From Isosphaeraceae bacterium (GTDB taxonomy: Bacteria > Planctomycetota > Planctomycetia > Isosphaerales > Isosphaeraceae): a stretch of DNA of 64,000 nt. This document shows, piece by piece, positions 53,167 to 60,871 of the stretch; position 1 is the first letter of the stretch; every line of letters starts with the position of its first letter. The position numbers and the translations under genes are program-made. Under the pieces are notes generated by a model. The model was given only the letters and a program-made list of their open reading frames with translations. It was not told the origin of the DNA and made no database searches. The DNA lies in NCBI GenBank assembly GCA_026004735.1, contig BPJS01000001.1, forward strand, positions 558,001 through 622,000, written 5' to 3'.

Positions 53167-54539
53167 TCAGGCGACCGGCAAGCCGGATCCATCGAGCCGC
53201 CGGATCCGTTTCGCAATATCGACATTCACCGAATAATACGGCCGCGTCAAATGCCCCGTATCAAACAGGCCGCGAATCGACTCTGTATCATCGGCCCCCA
53301 ACGCATTCTCGAAAATGCTGTGCAAATACTCGACTCCCAGTGCCGACGGCTGATACCGCTCCGCATCGTAAAACGTCGGTGACATCGGCCGTGCATGAAT
53401 CTTACCCCACCGATCGAGGAGCTGATTCGACGGAATCTCGTCCAGCGCAAAGCCCCGATCGCAATACTGAAGCGTCGCCACACAGTCATAGTACCCCTGG
53501 GCCAGAAGCTCGACAGCCTTTCCGCCCAGTTGCGACGCATAAAACCGATCAAACTGAATCGGTCGACCACCCCGCTGCGTGTGTCCCACCTTGCGAACAA
53601 AAATCGCCGCATCGGCCGAGTCGTTCCGCCGACTTCTTCGGAAGTACTCATCCCCAATCCGATCCGCCAACAACCGCTTCACCGCCTCCGCCGCTCCCGT
53701 ATACACCACATTTCCCGCCGGATCCGTACTCGCCTTGACATCCCCCAGGACGTGGCCGAACGTGTCCACCAATCCCTCGGACACGACGATCACCGCATGC
53801 TTCTGTGTATCCAGCAACCCCTGAACCCGCTCCGCCAGCCGATCCGGATCAAACGGCACCTCCGGCGGCAAGATCACGTCCGGCTGGCCATACGCGGTCC
53901 CCAAGGCGATCATCCCGCAATCCCGGCCCATGACCTCCACGATCGCGATCCGACGATGACTTTCCGCCGTCGTCCGAATCCGCTGGACCCCGTACGCCGA
54001 TACATAGACCGCCGTCGCATACCCCGGCGTGACGTAGTTGATCATCTCTTCGAGCGCAAAGGCTCGAGCCGGCCGCTTCCAATACACATACCCCCGCCCT
54101 CCATCCACCTCTCGGCGCTCATACTCGTTCGGTTCCTCGCGGTAGTTCAATCCCAGGTCGTTGTCGATCGTCTTCGGAGCCAACACCACCGGCAACGACT
54201 GCGACAACGCCTGCATCCCATTGAGCGTCCCATCGCCCCCGATACAGACCAACCCTTCAATCCCCAGCCGCCCCAGACGATCCACCACCTGCGCGCGTCC
54301 AGGTACGTCCGCGAGGCTCCCAGAATCGTCCCTCCCCGCGTCGGATCCAGTTCCGGGATTGCCTGAAACAACGGATTCAAATGCACGTGCGGCACGGTCG
54401 GGTTCAGCAGCCCGTTGAATCCCTTGATGATTCCGAACACCTCGATTCGTAGCTGGTTGGCCCGCTCGACCGCACCCAGAATCGTCGCATTCAGGGCCGG
54501 CGTGTCTCCTCCCGCAGTCAAGATGCCAATCCGCTTCAT
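53167..54539 (-). pseudogene. pfkA: 6-phosphofructokinase, interrupted by one frameshift
   Basis: Glycolytic enzyme of the PFK-A superfamily. The first frame, from ATG 54539, gives MKRIGILTAGGDTPALNATI to GGTILGASRTYLDA; near the GCGCGC at 54291-54297 the frame changes, and the second continues QVVDRLGRLGIEGLVCIGGD, then GTLNGMQAL and PKTIDNDLGLNYRE to the end of the protein. Dropping one GC pair, or adding one base, restores about 457 residues. The GGDG (Gly at the 104 position) with PKTIDND (Lys at 124) combination is that of ATP-using, not pyrophosphate-using, long PFKs by analogy. The start overlaps the S4 gene stop by ATGA. Error versus true loss is undecided. Confidence 0.85.
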
Positions 54540-54793
54540 GGCGACGCACCCTCCCGGCCCGTCTCTGAGCTCTGTTGACGAGTCTCCCTCAAGCGTATTG
54601 ACCCCTGGCCCTCTACGCTCACGATATCCCCGGCCGTCAGTTGGCGTCGCTTCCGCGTCTCGACCACTCCGTTCACCTTCACCAGCCCGTCGGCGATCAG
54701 TTGCTTGGCTTGACCGCCCGACTCCGCCAGCAGTGCTAGCTTCAAGATCTGCGTCAGATTGATGCCTTCCACCCCAATCTCCATCTCCCGCAT
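54536..54793 (-). CDS. S4-domain RNA-binding protein (YbcJ-like)
   Basis: An 85-residue protein from ATG 54793 behind GGGAGGG. The S4 fold is visible as INLTQILKLALLAESGGQAKQLI followed by ADGLVKVNGVVETRKRRQLTAGD and IVSVEGQGSI. YbcJ/RlmN-associated small S4 proteins bind structured RNA, probably rRNA. The Arg/Gln/Ser-rich tail (RETRQQSSETGREGASP) is extra. An upstream ATG at 54886 adds 31 residues, lacks similarity, and overlaps the preceding 40-codon frame. The stop overlaps the pfk start by ATGA, so the pair is co-translated. Confidence 0.8.
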   Translation of the reverse strand: MREMEIGVEGINLTQILKLALLAESGGQAKQLIADGLVKVNGVVETRKRRQLTAGDIVSVEGQGSIRLRETRQQSSETGREGASP

Positions 54794-54872
54794 CGGCCTG
54801 CCCTCCCCGTCCGTCTCTCCTCGACCTCTCTCTCCGGTGCCGCCGACATGATTCCCACCCGTTGCGTGGAGC

Positions 54873-54995
54873 TTAATCGCGGTCATACCTGCTCACGACG
54901 CCGACCTCTTTGGCATCGCCGACCGATCGCCACAGGTCGAAAGCGCGATCCCACTGCTCGGTGATCAACCCCGACAGCTTTTTGCCCGGTGCCAT
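54873..54995 (-). CDS. possible 40-residue protein upstream of the S4 gene
   Basis: An ATG at 54995 with TAGGGA five bases upstream opens 40 codons to a TAA at 54873: it starts MAPGKKLSGLITEQWDRAFD and ends LWRSVGDAKEVGVVSRYDRD, a balanced composition with one predicted amphipathic helix. Third positions are mostly G or C as in neighbouring genes. It lies in the 217-base gap between the RmlD-like gene and the S4 gene, same strand. No family recognised. Confidence 0.5.
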   Translation of the reverse strand: MAPGKKLSGLITEQWDRAFDLWRSVGDAKEVGVVSRYDRD

Positions 54996-55010
54996 TTTTC
55001 CCTACTGATT

Positions 55011-55910
55011 TCAGCAGCCGATCGGGTCGCGTGCTCGCCCACGGCGGACCTGCTCGACAAAATCCGCCATGCCCGCCGCCAGCCCCCGCATCATTCCAGG
55101 CAACAACCCTTCGAGTTTCTCGGATCGCAAACCGCCACGCAGCGGCCGCGGCGCGCCTTGCCCCAACTCCGCCGTCGGCACGCCGACAACCAGCGACTCA
55201 TCAAACCCAAGAGCGCGTGCAACCCCACGGCCAAACCCAACCCGGTCCACATGCTCGGGACCGGCGACATGCACCAGCCCGCTCTCCCCCCTCTCCACCA
55301 GCCGAATCGTGGCTTCGGCTACATCCGGGCCATAGCTCGGATTGGCCCACTGGTCGCTGGGCACCCTCAGGATCTTCCCTTCCCGCAACGCTCGAACCAC
55401 TTGATACGCAAAATTCTTCCCCTGCCACTCCGGACCATAAACCCAGCACGTCCGCACGATCAAAACCCGATCTCCCAACTCTTCGGTCAGCAACCGTTCC
55501 GCCTCAAGCTTCGCACGCCCATACTCATTCAACGGCCCGACCGCATCCCCCTCGCCGTAAGGCCCCCGAGCGCCATCGAACACATAATCGGTCGAAAACG
55601 TGACAAACCGCCCACCACTCGCAAGCGTCGCTCGGGCCAACGTGAGCGGTTCCAGACAGTTCGCCGCACGCGCCTTGGCCGGGTCACGCTCGCATCCATC
55701 GACCCACGTAAACCCAGCCGGATAAAACACAACGTCAGCGCCGCGCTGGCGGACCCAGTTCGCCGCCTCCGGGTCACCGGCATTCAGCCGCTCAAGCCCC
55801 GGTTGAGCAACCGTCGCATAGGTCCCCACCACATCATGGCCGCGTTCGGCCAGATGACGCATCAACCAGCCACCGATCTGCCCCGATGCGCCGATCACGA
55901 CCGCTCGCAC
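55011..55910 (-). CDS. RmlD-like NAD(P)-dependent sugar reductase (SDR family)
   Basis: A 299-residue extended short-chain dehydrogenase beginning at GTG 55910, one base after the pyrophosphatase stop. The Rossmann motif is VIGASGQIGGWLMRHLAERG; FSTDYVFDGARGPYGEGDAV, NEYGRAKLEAERLL and RTCWVYGPEWQGKNF are the dTDP-4-dehydrorhamnose reductase landmarks, with catalytic Tyr and Lys in YGRAK. The expected reaction reduces a 4-keto-sugar nucleotide. No other rml genes are present, so the substrate is uncertain. A longer start at 55958 would overlap the pyrophosphatase and is unlikely. Confidence 0.88.
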   Translation of the reverse strand: MRAVVIGASGQIGGWLMRHLAERGHDVVGTYATVAQPGLERLNAGDPEAANWVRQRGADVVFYPAGFTWVDGCERDPAKARAANCLEPLTLARATLASGGRFVTFSTDYVFDGARGPYGEGDAVGPLNEYGRAKLEAERLLTEELGDRVLIVRTCWVYGPEWQGKNFAYQVVRALREGKILRVPSDQWANPSYGPDVAEATIRLVERGESGLVHVAGPEHVDRVGFGRGVARALGFDESLVVGVPTAELGQGAPRPLRGGLRSEKLEGLLPGMMRGLAAGMADFVEQVRRGRARDPIGC

Positions 55911-55911
55911 G

Positions 55912-56454
55912 TCAGTCAAACCCCTTGCGCCGTTTCTGGCTGTACCGCTCGAGCGCATCTTCGATCACCGGTAACGACTCCCCCGCCGACTGGATCTCAT
56001 CCACCTCCACCGACTTCCCCTCCAACAGCTTGTAGTCCTGAAAAAACCGCCGCAACATCATCAGTCGGTGCGGAGGCAACTCGCTCGCGTCCTGAAACCC
56101 ATTAAATTCCGGATCGTCCACCGCCACCGCCAGCACCTTATGATCCTTCTTGCCTCCGTCGATCATCGTCATCAGACCAATCGCCCGCGCATTGACCAAC
56201 GTCAGCGGCGCTAGCGCCTCCTGGCACAACACCAGGACATCCAGCGGATCATCGTCCTCGGCAAACGTCTGCGGGATAAATCCATAATTCGCCGGATAAT
56301 AAACCGCCGAATAGAGCACTCGGTCCAACCGCAGCAATCCCGTCCGCTTGTCCAACTCGTACTTGACGCTCGATCCCATCGGGATCTCGACCACCGCCCG
56401 AAAAAACTGAGGCAGGTGCTCTCCCGGTGTCACATCATGCCAGGGATGAATCAT
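55912..56454 (-). CDS. ppa: inorganic pyrophosphatase (family I)
   Basis: Hydrolyses pyrophosphate to phosphate, driving biosynthesis. 180 residues, the normal bacterial size. Active-site features: VEIPMGSSVKYELDKRTG (conserved Lys and Glu), ANYGFIPQTFAEDDDPLDVLVL (Tyr and the DxxDPxD metal cluster), MTMIDGGKKDHKVLAVAVDDPEFN and the C-terminal FFQDYKLLEG. The start is ATG 56454. The SDR gene begins one base after its stop. It is divergent from the amidase gene. Confidence 0.96.
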   Translation of the reverse strand: MIHPWHDVTPGEHLPQFFRAVVEIPMGSSVKYELDKRTGLLRLDRVLYSAVYYPANYGFIPQTFAEDDDPLDVLVLCQEALAPLTLVNARAIGLMTMIDGGKKDHKVLAVAVDDPEFNGFQDASELPPHRLMMLRRFFQDYKLLEGKSVEVDEIQSAGESLPVIEDALERYSQKRRKGFD

Positions 56455-56701
56455 AATCCGCCAACCCGTCTCCTCGAGCCTCGCTCCCCGCCCCTTGCCA
56501 CTTCCCCCATTCTAACAAGCCGCGGCGAACGACCCCCATCCCTTGCCAACCCAGCCGGTCCACCGACTCCGAAAGATCTTCCCGCCTTCGCCGTTCCGTC
56601 TCGATCGGCTCCCGCCGTATCATCCGATCGGACTCACCTCGATTCGGCCCACTCCCGAATTCCCCCCAACGCTCCTTGCCAAAATCAATCCCCAGACAAC
56701 C

Positions 56702-58057
56702 ATGCACGTCCAGCCTTGGTCGACCCTCACGGCCCCGATTCCCCTCTCCGCGATCACCGACGACCTGGCCGCCGGTCGGCTCACCAGCTCGGAGCTTGTC
56801 GATCGCTGCCTCGCGACCATTGCCCAACATGATCCGACACTCCACGCCTGGGTCCTCGTCGACGAGCTTCGCGCCCGCCAACTCGCCGCCGCCTCCGATT
56901 CCCGCCGCGCCTCCGGCTCTCCCCTGAGTCCTCTTGATGGAATCCCCTTCGGCGTCAAAGACATCATCGACGTCGCCCATCTCCCCACCTCCGCCGGTTC
57001 CCCACGGCTCGCCACCGACCCGGCCTCTCGCGACGCCGATCTCGTCGCCTCCTTACGCCAGGCCGGACTGATCCCGCTCGGCAAGACCACCACCACCGCC
57101 TACGCCTGGATCGACCCACCACCGACCCTCAACCCCTGGAACCCCCACCACACCCCGGGCGGCTCCTCCTCCGGTTCCGCCGCCGCCGTCGCCGCGGGCA
57201 TGGTCCCGGCAGCTCTTGGCTCCCAGACCGGCGGCTCGATCATCCGCCCCGCCGCCTACTGCGGCGTCTGCGGTCTCAAACCCACCTATCAGCTCCTTCC
57301 CTCCCGAGGCATCCTGCCCCTCGCTCCCTCCCTCGACCACCCAGGACTGATCGCCCCCACAATCGCCGACCTCCAGCTCCTTTGGTCCCTCCTCCAGCCC
57401 AACCGGACCCCCTCGCTCACCCCTCCCCTCCGCTTCGCACGACTCCGTTACGGATTCGACGACATGTGCCAGCCCGTTGCGATCCACGCCCTCGACCACT
57501 TCGTCCACCTCCTCTCCACCCACGGAGCCAGCCTCTGTGAAGTTGACCCTCTAGCCTCTCTCAGCCAGATCCGAGCCAACCACCGGCTCATCCTGGCCGT
57601 CGAAGCCGCCCGAATCCACAACCAGCGCCAACGCCAAGACCCCGACGCCTACCTTCCGCTCATCTCACGGCTCATCGACGAGGGCCGGACCATCGCCCAC
57701 TCGGACTACGCCGCTGCCCTCGACCACCTGGCCCAGGCCCGCGCCTCAGCGTCCTCGCTCTTCAAAACCGCCGACGTCCTGATCACACCGGCCGCACCTG
57801 GCCCCGCCCCCGACCGCTCCACGACCGGCGACCCTATCCTCAATAGCCCCTGGAGCTACCTCGGACTGCCCACCGTCTGCCTGCCGATTGCCCGATCACT
57901 CGACGGCCTCCCGCTCGCCGCTCAACTGATCGGTCCGCCCCACTCCGAACCCACACTCCTGGCCATCGCCTGCTGGTGCCAGCGCCTTCGAACCGATGTC
58001 CCCACCCTCGAAGGCGACCGTCTCGCCTCACCTGGCCCACCCACTCCACCCCCCTGA
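56702..58057 (+). CDS. amidase-signature family protein
   Basis: A 451-residue amidase from ATG 56702; an in-frame ATG at 56543 adds a Pro-rich N-terminus without conservation. The Ser-cisSer-Lys triad is visible: Lys in PFGVKDIIDV (about 87), the Gly/Ser-rich loop PGGSSSGSAAAVAAG (about 153-167) with cis-Ser, and nucleophile Ser in GSQTGGSIIRPAAYCG (about 181). The family includes GatA, but no gatB or gatC neighbours are present, and the C-terminus (LAAQLIGPPHSEP) ends as in general amidases. The substrate is unknown. Divergent from the pyrophosphatase. Confidence 0.88.
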   Translation: MHVQPWSTLTAPIPLSAITDDLAAGRLTSSELVDRCLATIAQHDPTLHAWVLVDELRARQLAAASDSRRASGSPLSPLDGIPFGVKDIIDVAHLPTSAGSPRLATDPASRDADLVASLRQAGLIPLGKTTTTAYAWIDPPPTLNPWNPHHTPGGSSSGSAAAVAAGMVPAALGSQTGGSIIRPAAYCGVCGLKPTYQLLPSRGILPLAPSLDHPGLIAPTIADLQLLWSLLQPNRTPSLTPPLRFARLRYGFDDMCQPVAIHALDHFVHLLSTHGASLCEVDPLASLSQIRANHRLILAVEAARIHNQRQRQDPDAYLPLISRLIDEGRTIAHSDYAAALDHLAQARASASSLFKTADVLITPAAPGPAPDRSTTGDPILNSPWSYLGLPTVCLPIARSLDGLPLAAQLIGPPHSEPTLLAIACWCQRLRTDVPTLEGDRLASPGPPTPPP

Positions 58058-58127
58058 TCCAATACCACGACTTCCTGTTTTTTCGACGCACCGGGCCCTG
58101 CTCTGAGCGCACGGGTACCGGTTTCGC

Positions 58128-58150
58128 CCAAGGCGTTACGTTTCCCTTGG
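58128..58150. terminator. hairpin between convergent genes
   Basis: CCAAGG, an 11-base loop, CCTTGG, in the 290-base gap between the stop of the amidase gene and the stop of the YceI gene, which converge. No T-run follows on either strand. The rest of the gap holds nothing I can support. Confidence 0.3.
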
Positions 58151-58347
58151 CTGCAATCGTTTAGAAGGAGGCCCGCCGGTAGCGGTTCAACCCGATCGAC
58201 CCGCCACCTCCCATGGGATCACGCCGCCACGCCAGCAATCGCAAGAATCCCCCGCTCATCCAATATCCCTTCTCTCACGGGGCAGGATTCCAGATCGCTT
58301 CACGTTCACGGCAACAACTCCAAAATGCGTCCCACGACCCCAACCAC

Positions 58348-59100
58348 TCACCCCGAGCCTTCTCCGCGAACGTTCAGCTTCACCAGAACCTCGTGCCGGA
58401 TCACACCACCCGGCCCCGTGAAGGTCATCCCAAACTCTTCCTTGTTGAGAACGAACTCACTGGTCAGCGTCACGCGATTTCCTGAGATCTCCACGGTCGC
58501 CGGGATCGAGATTGATCGTGTGACCCCGTGCAGCGTCAGATTACCAGTCAGCGTATGGGTCGCCCCGTTCTCCCCGCCCGGCACGATCTCCGTCGTCTCA
58601 AACCGCGCCGTCGGGTATGTGTCCACCTCAAAAAAGTCTTGATTTTTAAGATGCGCTGTCAGCTTCTCGTCATCGCTCCAGATCGACCGTGTGTCGATCT
58701 CGGCGGTGACTCTCTCGAGCGTCGGTTCGCCCGAGTTGCCCCCTAGCACAAACGATCCCGAAAACGTCCGAAAACCTCCTTCGTGCGATCCCCCAATCTT
58801 CTTCGACCCCACAAATCCAATGGTCGATCCATTCTCACTCGAAAACGGCACAACCAGCCCCGTCTGCGCGCGATCCACCGCGGCGGCCTCTGCCTCCGAC
58901 TCCGAACCCAGCGCCCCGGCCGCTGACGCATCGCTCCGACTCTCCTCGGCCTTCGACGCCTCCCGCCCGCCCTGAGCCGCCCCGCCCGCCGCTGGCCCCG
59001 TCTTCGCGACCGGCTTATTCACCGTCGGATCTTCGCCACAACCGACCGCCCACCCCAAAACCAGCATCCCCGCGATCCCAATCCCCAGTCGCCTGCTCAT
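58348..59100 (-). CDS. YceI-family lipoprotein
   Basis: A 250-residue exported lipoprotein from ATG 59100 behind GGGAGG. Signal segment MSRRLGIGIAGMLVLGWAVG ends in the lipobox AVGC. A long Ala/Gly/Ser/Glu-rich linker (to about 85) leads to the YceI lipocalin-like domain: IGFVGSKKIGGSHEGGFRTFS, GSFVLGGNSGEPTLERVTAE, IDTRSIWSDDEKLTAHLKN and QDFFEVDTYPTARFETTEIV, HTLTGNLTLHGVTRSISIPA and the end LNKEEFGMTFTGPGG. YceI proteins bind polyisoprenoid or other hydrophobic ligands in the periplasm. Anchoring to a membrane is predicted. Confidence 0.93.
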   Translation of the reverse strand: MSRRLGIGIAGMLVLGWAVGCGEDPTVNKPVAKTGPAAGGAAQGGREASKAEESRSDASAAGALGSESEAEAAAVDRAQTGLVVPFSSENGSTIGFVGSKKIGGSHEGGFRTFSGSFVLGGNSGEPTLERVTAEIDTRSIWSDDEKLTAHLKNQDFFEVDTYPTARFETTEIVPGGENGATHTLTGNLTLHGVTRSISIPATVEISGNRVTLTSEFVLNKEEFGMTFTGPGGVIRHEVLVKLNVRGEGSG

Positions 59101-59209
59101 CTTGCAACCTCCCGGTGGGCTCGGTCCTGGCTCAACACTCCAAACGCCCCAGCCACCACAGCTCGAAGCGTTCCAACTCGTCCCCGCGTCCAACTCCGCC
59201 TGCCTTGTC

Positions 59210-60070
59210 TCAGGAGCTCCGCCTCACGCCATGACGATTATCGCTCGCCCGAGGCTTGGGGGCCTCCTCAACCGCCCGCGGCTCATTCCCAAACCGCGTC
59301 ACCACATAGGTCCCGCTTTTCGGGTTCCGCTCAATGTCGACAATCGCATGATTGTCCGCATCCTCCAGCAAATGACTAAAACTGCGATATCCATAATAAC
59401 TTTCATCAAACGATGGCTTCTTTCGCTTGATCGTCTCCTTGATCAAAGACGCGTGCAACACTTCATGATTTTCGCGGCGCAGTCCGCTCAGGGCATCGAT
59501 CAAGAGAGCAAAAGCCTCCCGCTTCCGATCATTCAACTCCGGAAGCATCGCGCCGATGCGAGTTACCAACTGCTGTTCGACCGCCTCCTGCCGCTCCAAA
59601 TCCTCGTAATAAATAAATTCATCACAATTATCTCTCAGCAAGTCCGATGTCGATCCCTTCATCCCCAAGCCCAGCACATGCTTCCCATTCTCCTTCAGCT
59701 TGGAAACCAGCGGCGAAAAATCGCTATCCCCGGACACGATGGCGAACGTGTCCACATGCGGTTTCGACCACGCGAGGTCCATCGCGTCGACCACAAGCCG
59801 AATATCTGCCGAATTCTTCCCCGTCTGGCTCCGCTTCGGAATCTCGATCAGCTCAATCCCGGCCTCATGAAACGGCGCTGTATACGCCGGATAACGACTC
59901 CAGTCTGCATACGCCTTCTTGACAATCACCTTCCCCTTCTCAACCAGCCGTTCCAACACCTTCTCAATGTCAAACCGTACCTTGCGCTGCACATGGGCGC
60001 TATCGCCCATCGCCAGGTTTTCCAGATCGATAAAAACCGCCAGGTTCCGCTCGCGCTCGCTCTTGGACAT
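59210..60070 (-). CDS. NYN-domain protein with C-terminal OST-HTH/LOTUS-like region
   Basis: A 286-residue protein from ATG 60070. The N-terminal NYN (PIN-like ribonuclease) domain shows NLAVFIDLENLAM, SADIRLVVDAMDLAW, FAIVSGDSDFSPLVSKLKEN and GKHVLGLGMKGSTSDLLRDN, which keep the acidic residues that bind metal. The second half (LLIDALSGLRRENHEVLHAS, SYYGYRSFSHLLEDADNHAI) resembles an OST-HTH/LOTUS RNA-binding domain. Family members (LabA/DUF88) are predicted RNases. The target RNA is unknown. No operon partner is evident. Confidence 0.88.
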   Translation of the reverse strand: MSKSERERNLAVFIDLENLAMGDSAHVQRKVRFDIEKVLERLVEKGKVIVKKAYADWSRYPAYTAPFHEAGIELIEIPKRSQTGKNSADIRLVVDAMDLAWSKPHVDTFAIVSGDSDFSPLVSKLKENGKHVLGLGMKGSTSDLLRDNCDEFIYYEDLERQEAVEQQLVTRIGAMLPELNDRKREAFALLIDALSGLRRENHEVLHASLIKETIKRKKPSFDESYYGYRSFSHLLEDADNHAIVDIERNPKSGTYVVTRFGNEPRAVEEAPKPRASDNRHGVRRSS

Positions 60071-60871
60071 CCCGCCACCCACCCAACCTGCGAACACCCA
60101 AACCTCCCAGGCCCACCCTCAGGATCCTAACCAACCCGGCGCCGATAGACGAGTCCACCGGCCCCCAACCTGTCCCTGACTCAGCGCCACCCCACCCAAA
60201 CCCGCTAATTCACCCCCCAACCTGCTCAGGCCAGCCGGGACCACCAATCACAATCTCCCCACATCATGTTGGACGGAAGAGCAGCGAGACTCCGTGTTTC
60301 CCTCCACACCCTACCCAACCAACCGATCGCGCGCAACGGCCATCCACCCACTGACCGACCGCCTCGTCCGAAGCCGCAGCCGCCTGGCGCCGCTTGACTA
60401 CGCCCTTGGACCCACACCGCACTGTTCAACCGTTCCATGAGGCCCGCTGCCGCACATCCGATCAGCGCCGTCCTTGGCCACTCCCCCCCGAAACCGCGAC
60501 GTTCAAACGTCCTCTCCAGCATGGGCCCACCCCCCCTGACCACCGCAACGACACACCCATCCCCATCCGTCTCACGGACTCTTCCCCGCCAAAGATGGCC
60601 GATGCGTGAGGTCGAGCCGATCGGCCTGATTAATGCATCTTGAGATAAACGCATAACCTTTACGCAGAAGGCCGACTTGGCCACTCCGCGAGGCCGACGT
60701 ACCTGACCCCAGGCGGTCGTCTCCCTGGTTCAGAGCAAGACTCGGACCTCTCCCACAACCTTAACCGACCTCAAACACAGACCAGCCACGCCAAACCATC
60801 TTGAGAGAAGACCATCCCCACCGCTATAACCCCTCAGACGTAGGATTCACCTCCAGCGAGGGATCCACACC
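60071..60871. other. 800-base divergent intergenic region
   Basis: It lies between the NYN gene (minus) and the TPR gene (plus). The bulk is C-rich on the plus strand with no gene I can support: a 152-codon minus-strand frame (60226-60684) has poor composition and no ribosome site. An A+T-rich patch at about 60632-60665 includes ATCTTGAGATAAACGCATAACC, and the sequence ATCTTGAGA recurs at 60798-60806 in the promoter of the TPR gene. These could be regulatory repeats. Nothing else stands out. Confidence 0.4.
60801..60830 (+). promoter_or_regulatory. sigma-70-like promoter of the TPR gene
   Basis: TTGAGA (60801-60806), 18 bases, then TATAAC (60825-60830), each five of six consensus matches, the best pair in the window. 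Transcription would begin about 35 bases before the ATG at 60872, which has GAGGGA 8 bases upstream. Confidence 0.55.

Noticed and set aside
58076-58083. A T-run after the amidase gene taken as a terminator
   Set aside because: No stable stem precedes it within 30 bases; the hairpin at 58128-58150 is a better but still weak candidate.
60226-60684. A 152-codon minus-strand frame in the large intergenic region
   Set aside because: No ribosome site, Trp/Arg/Gly-rich product without motifs, codon third positions not host-like.
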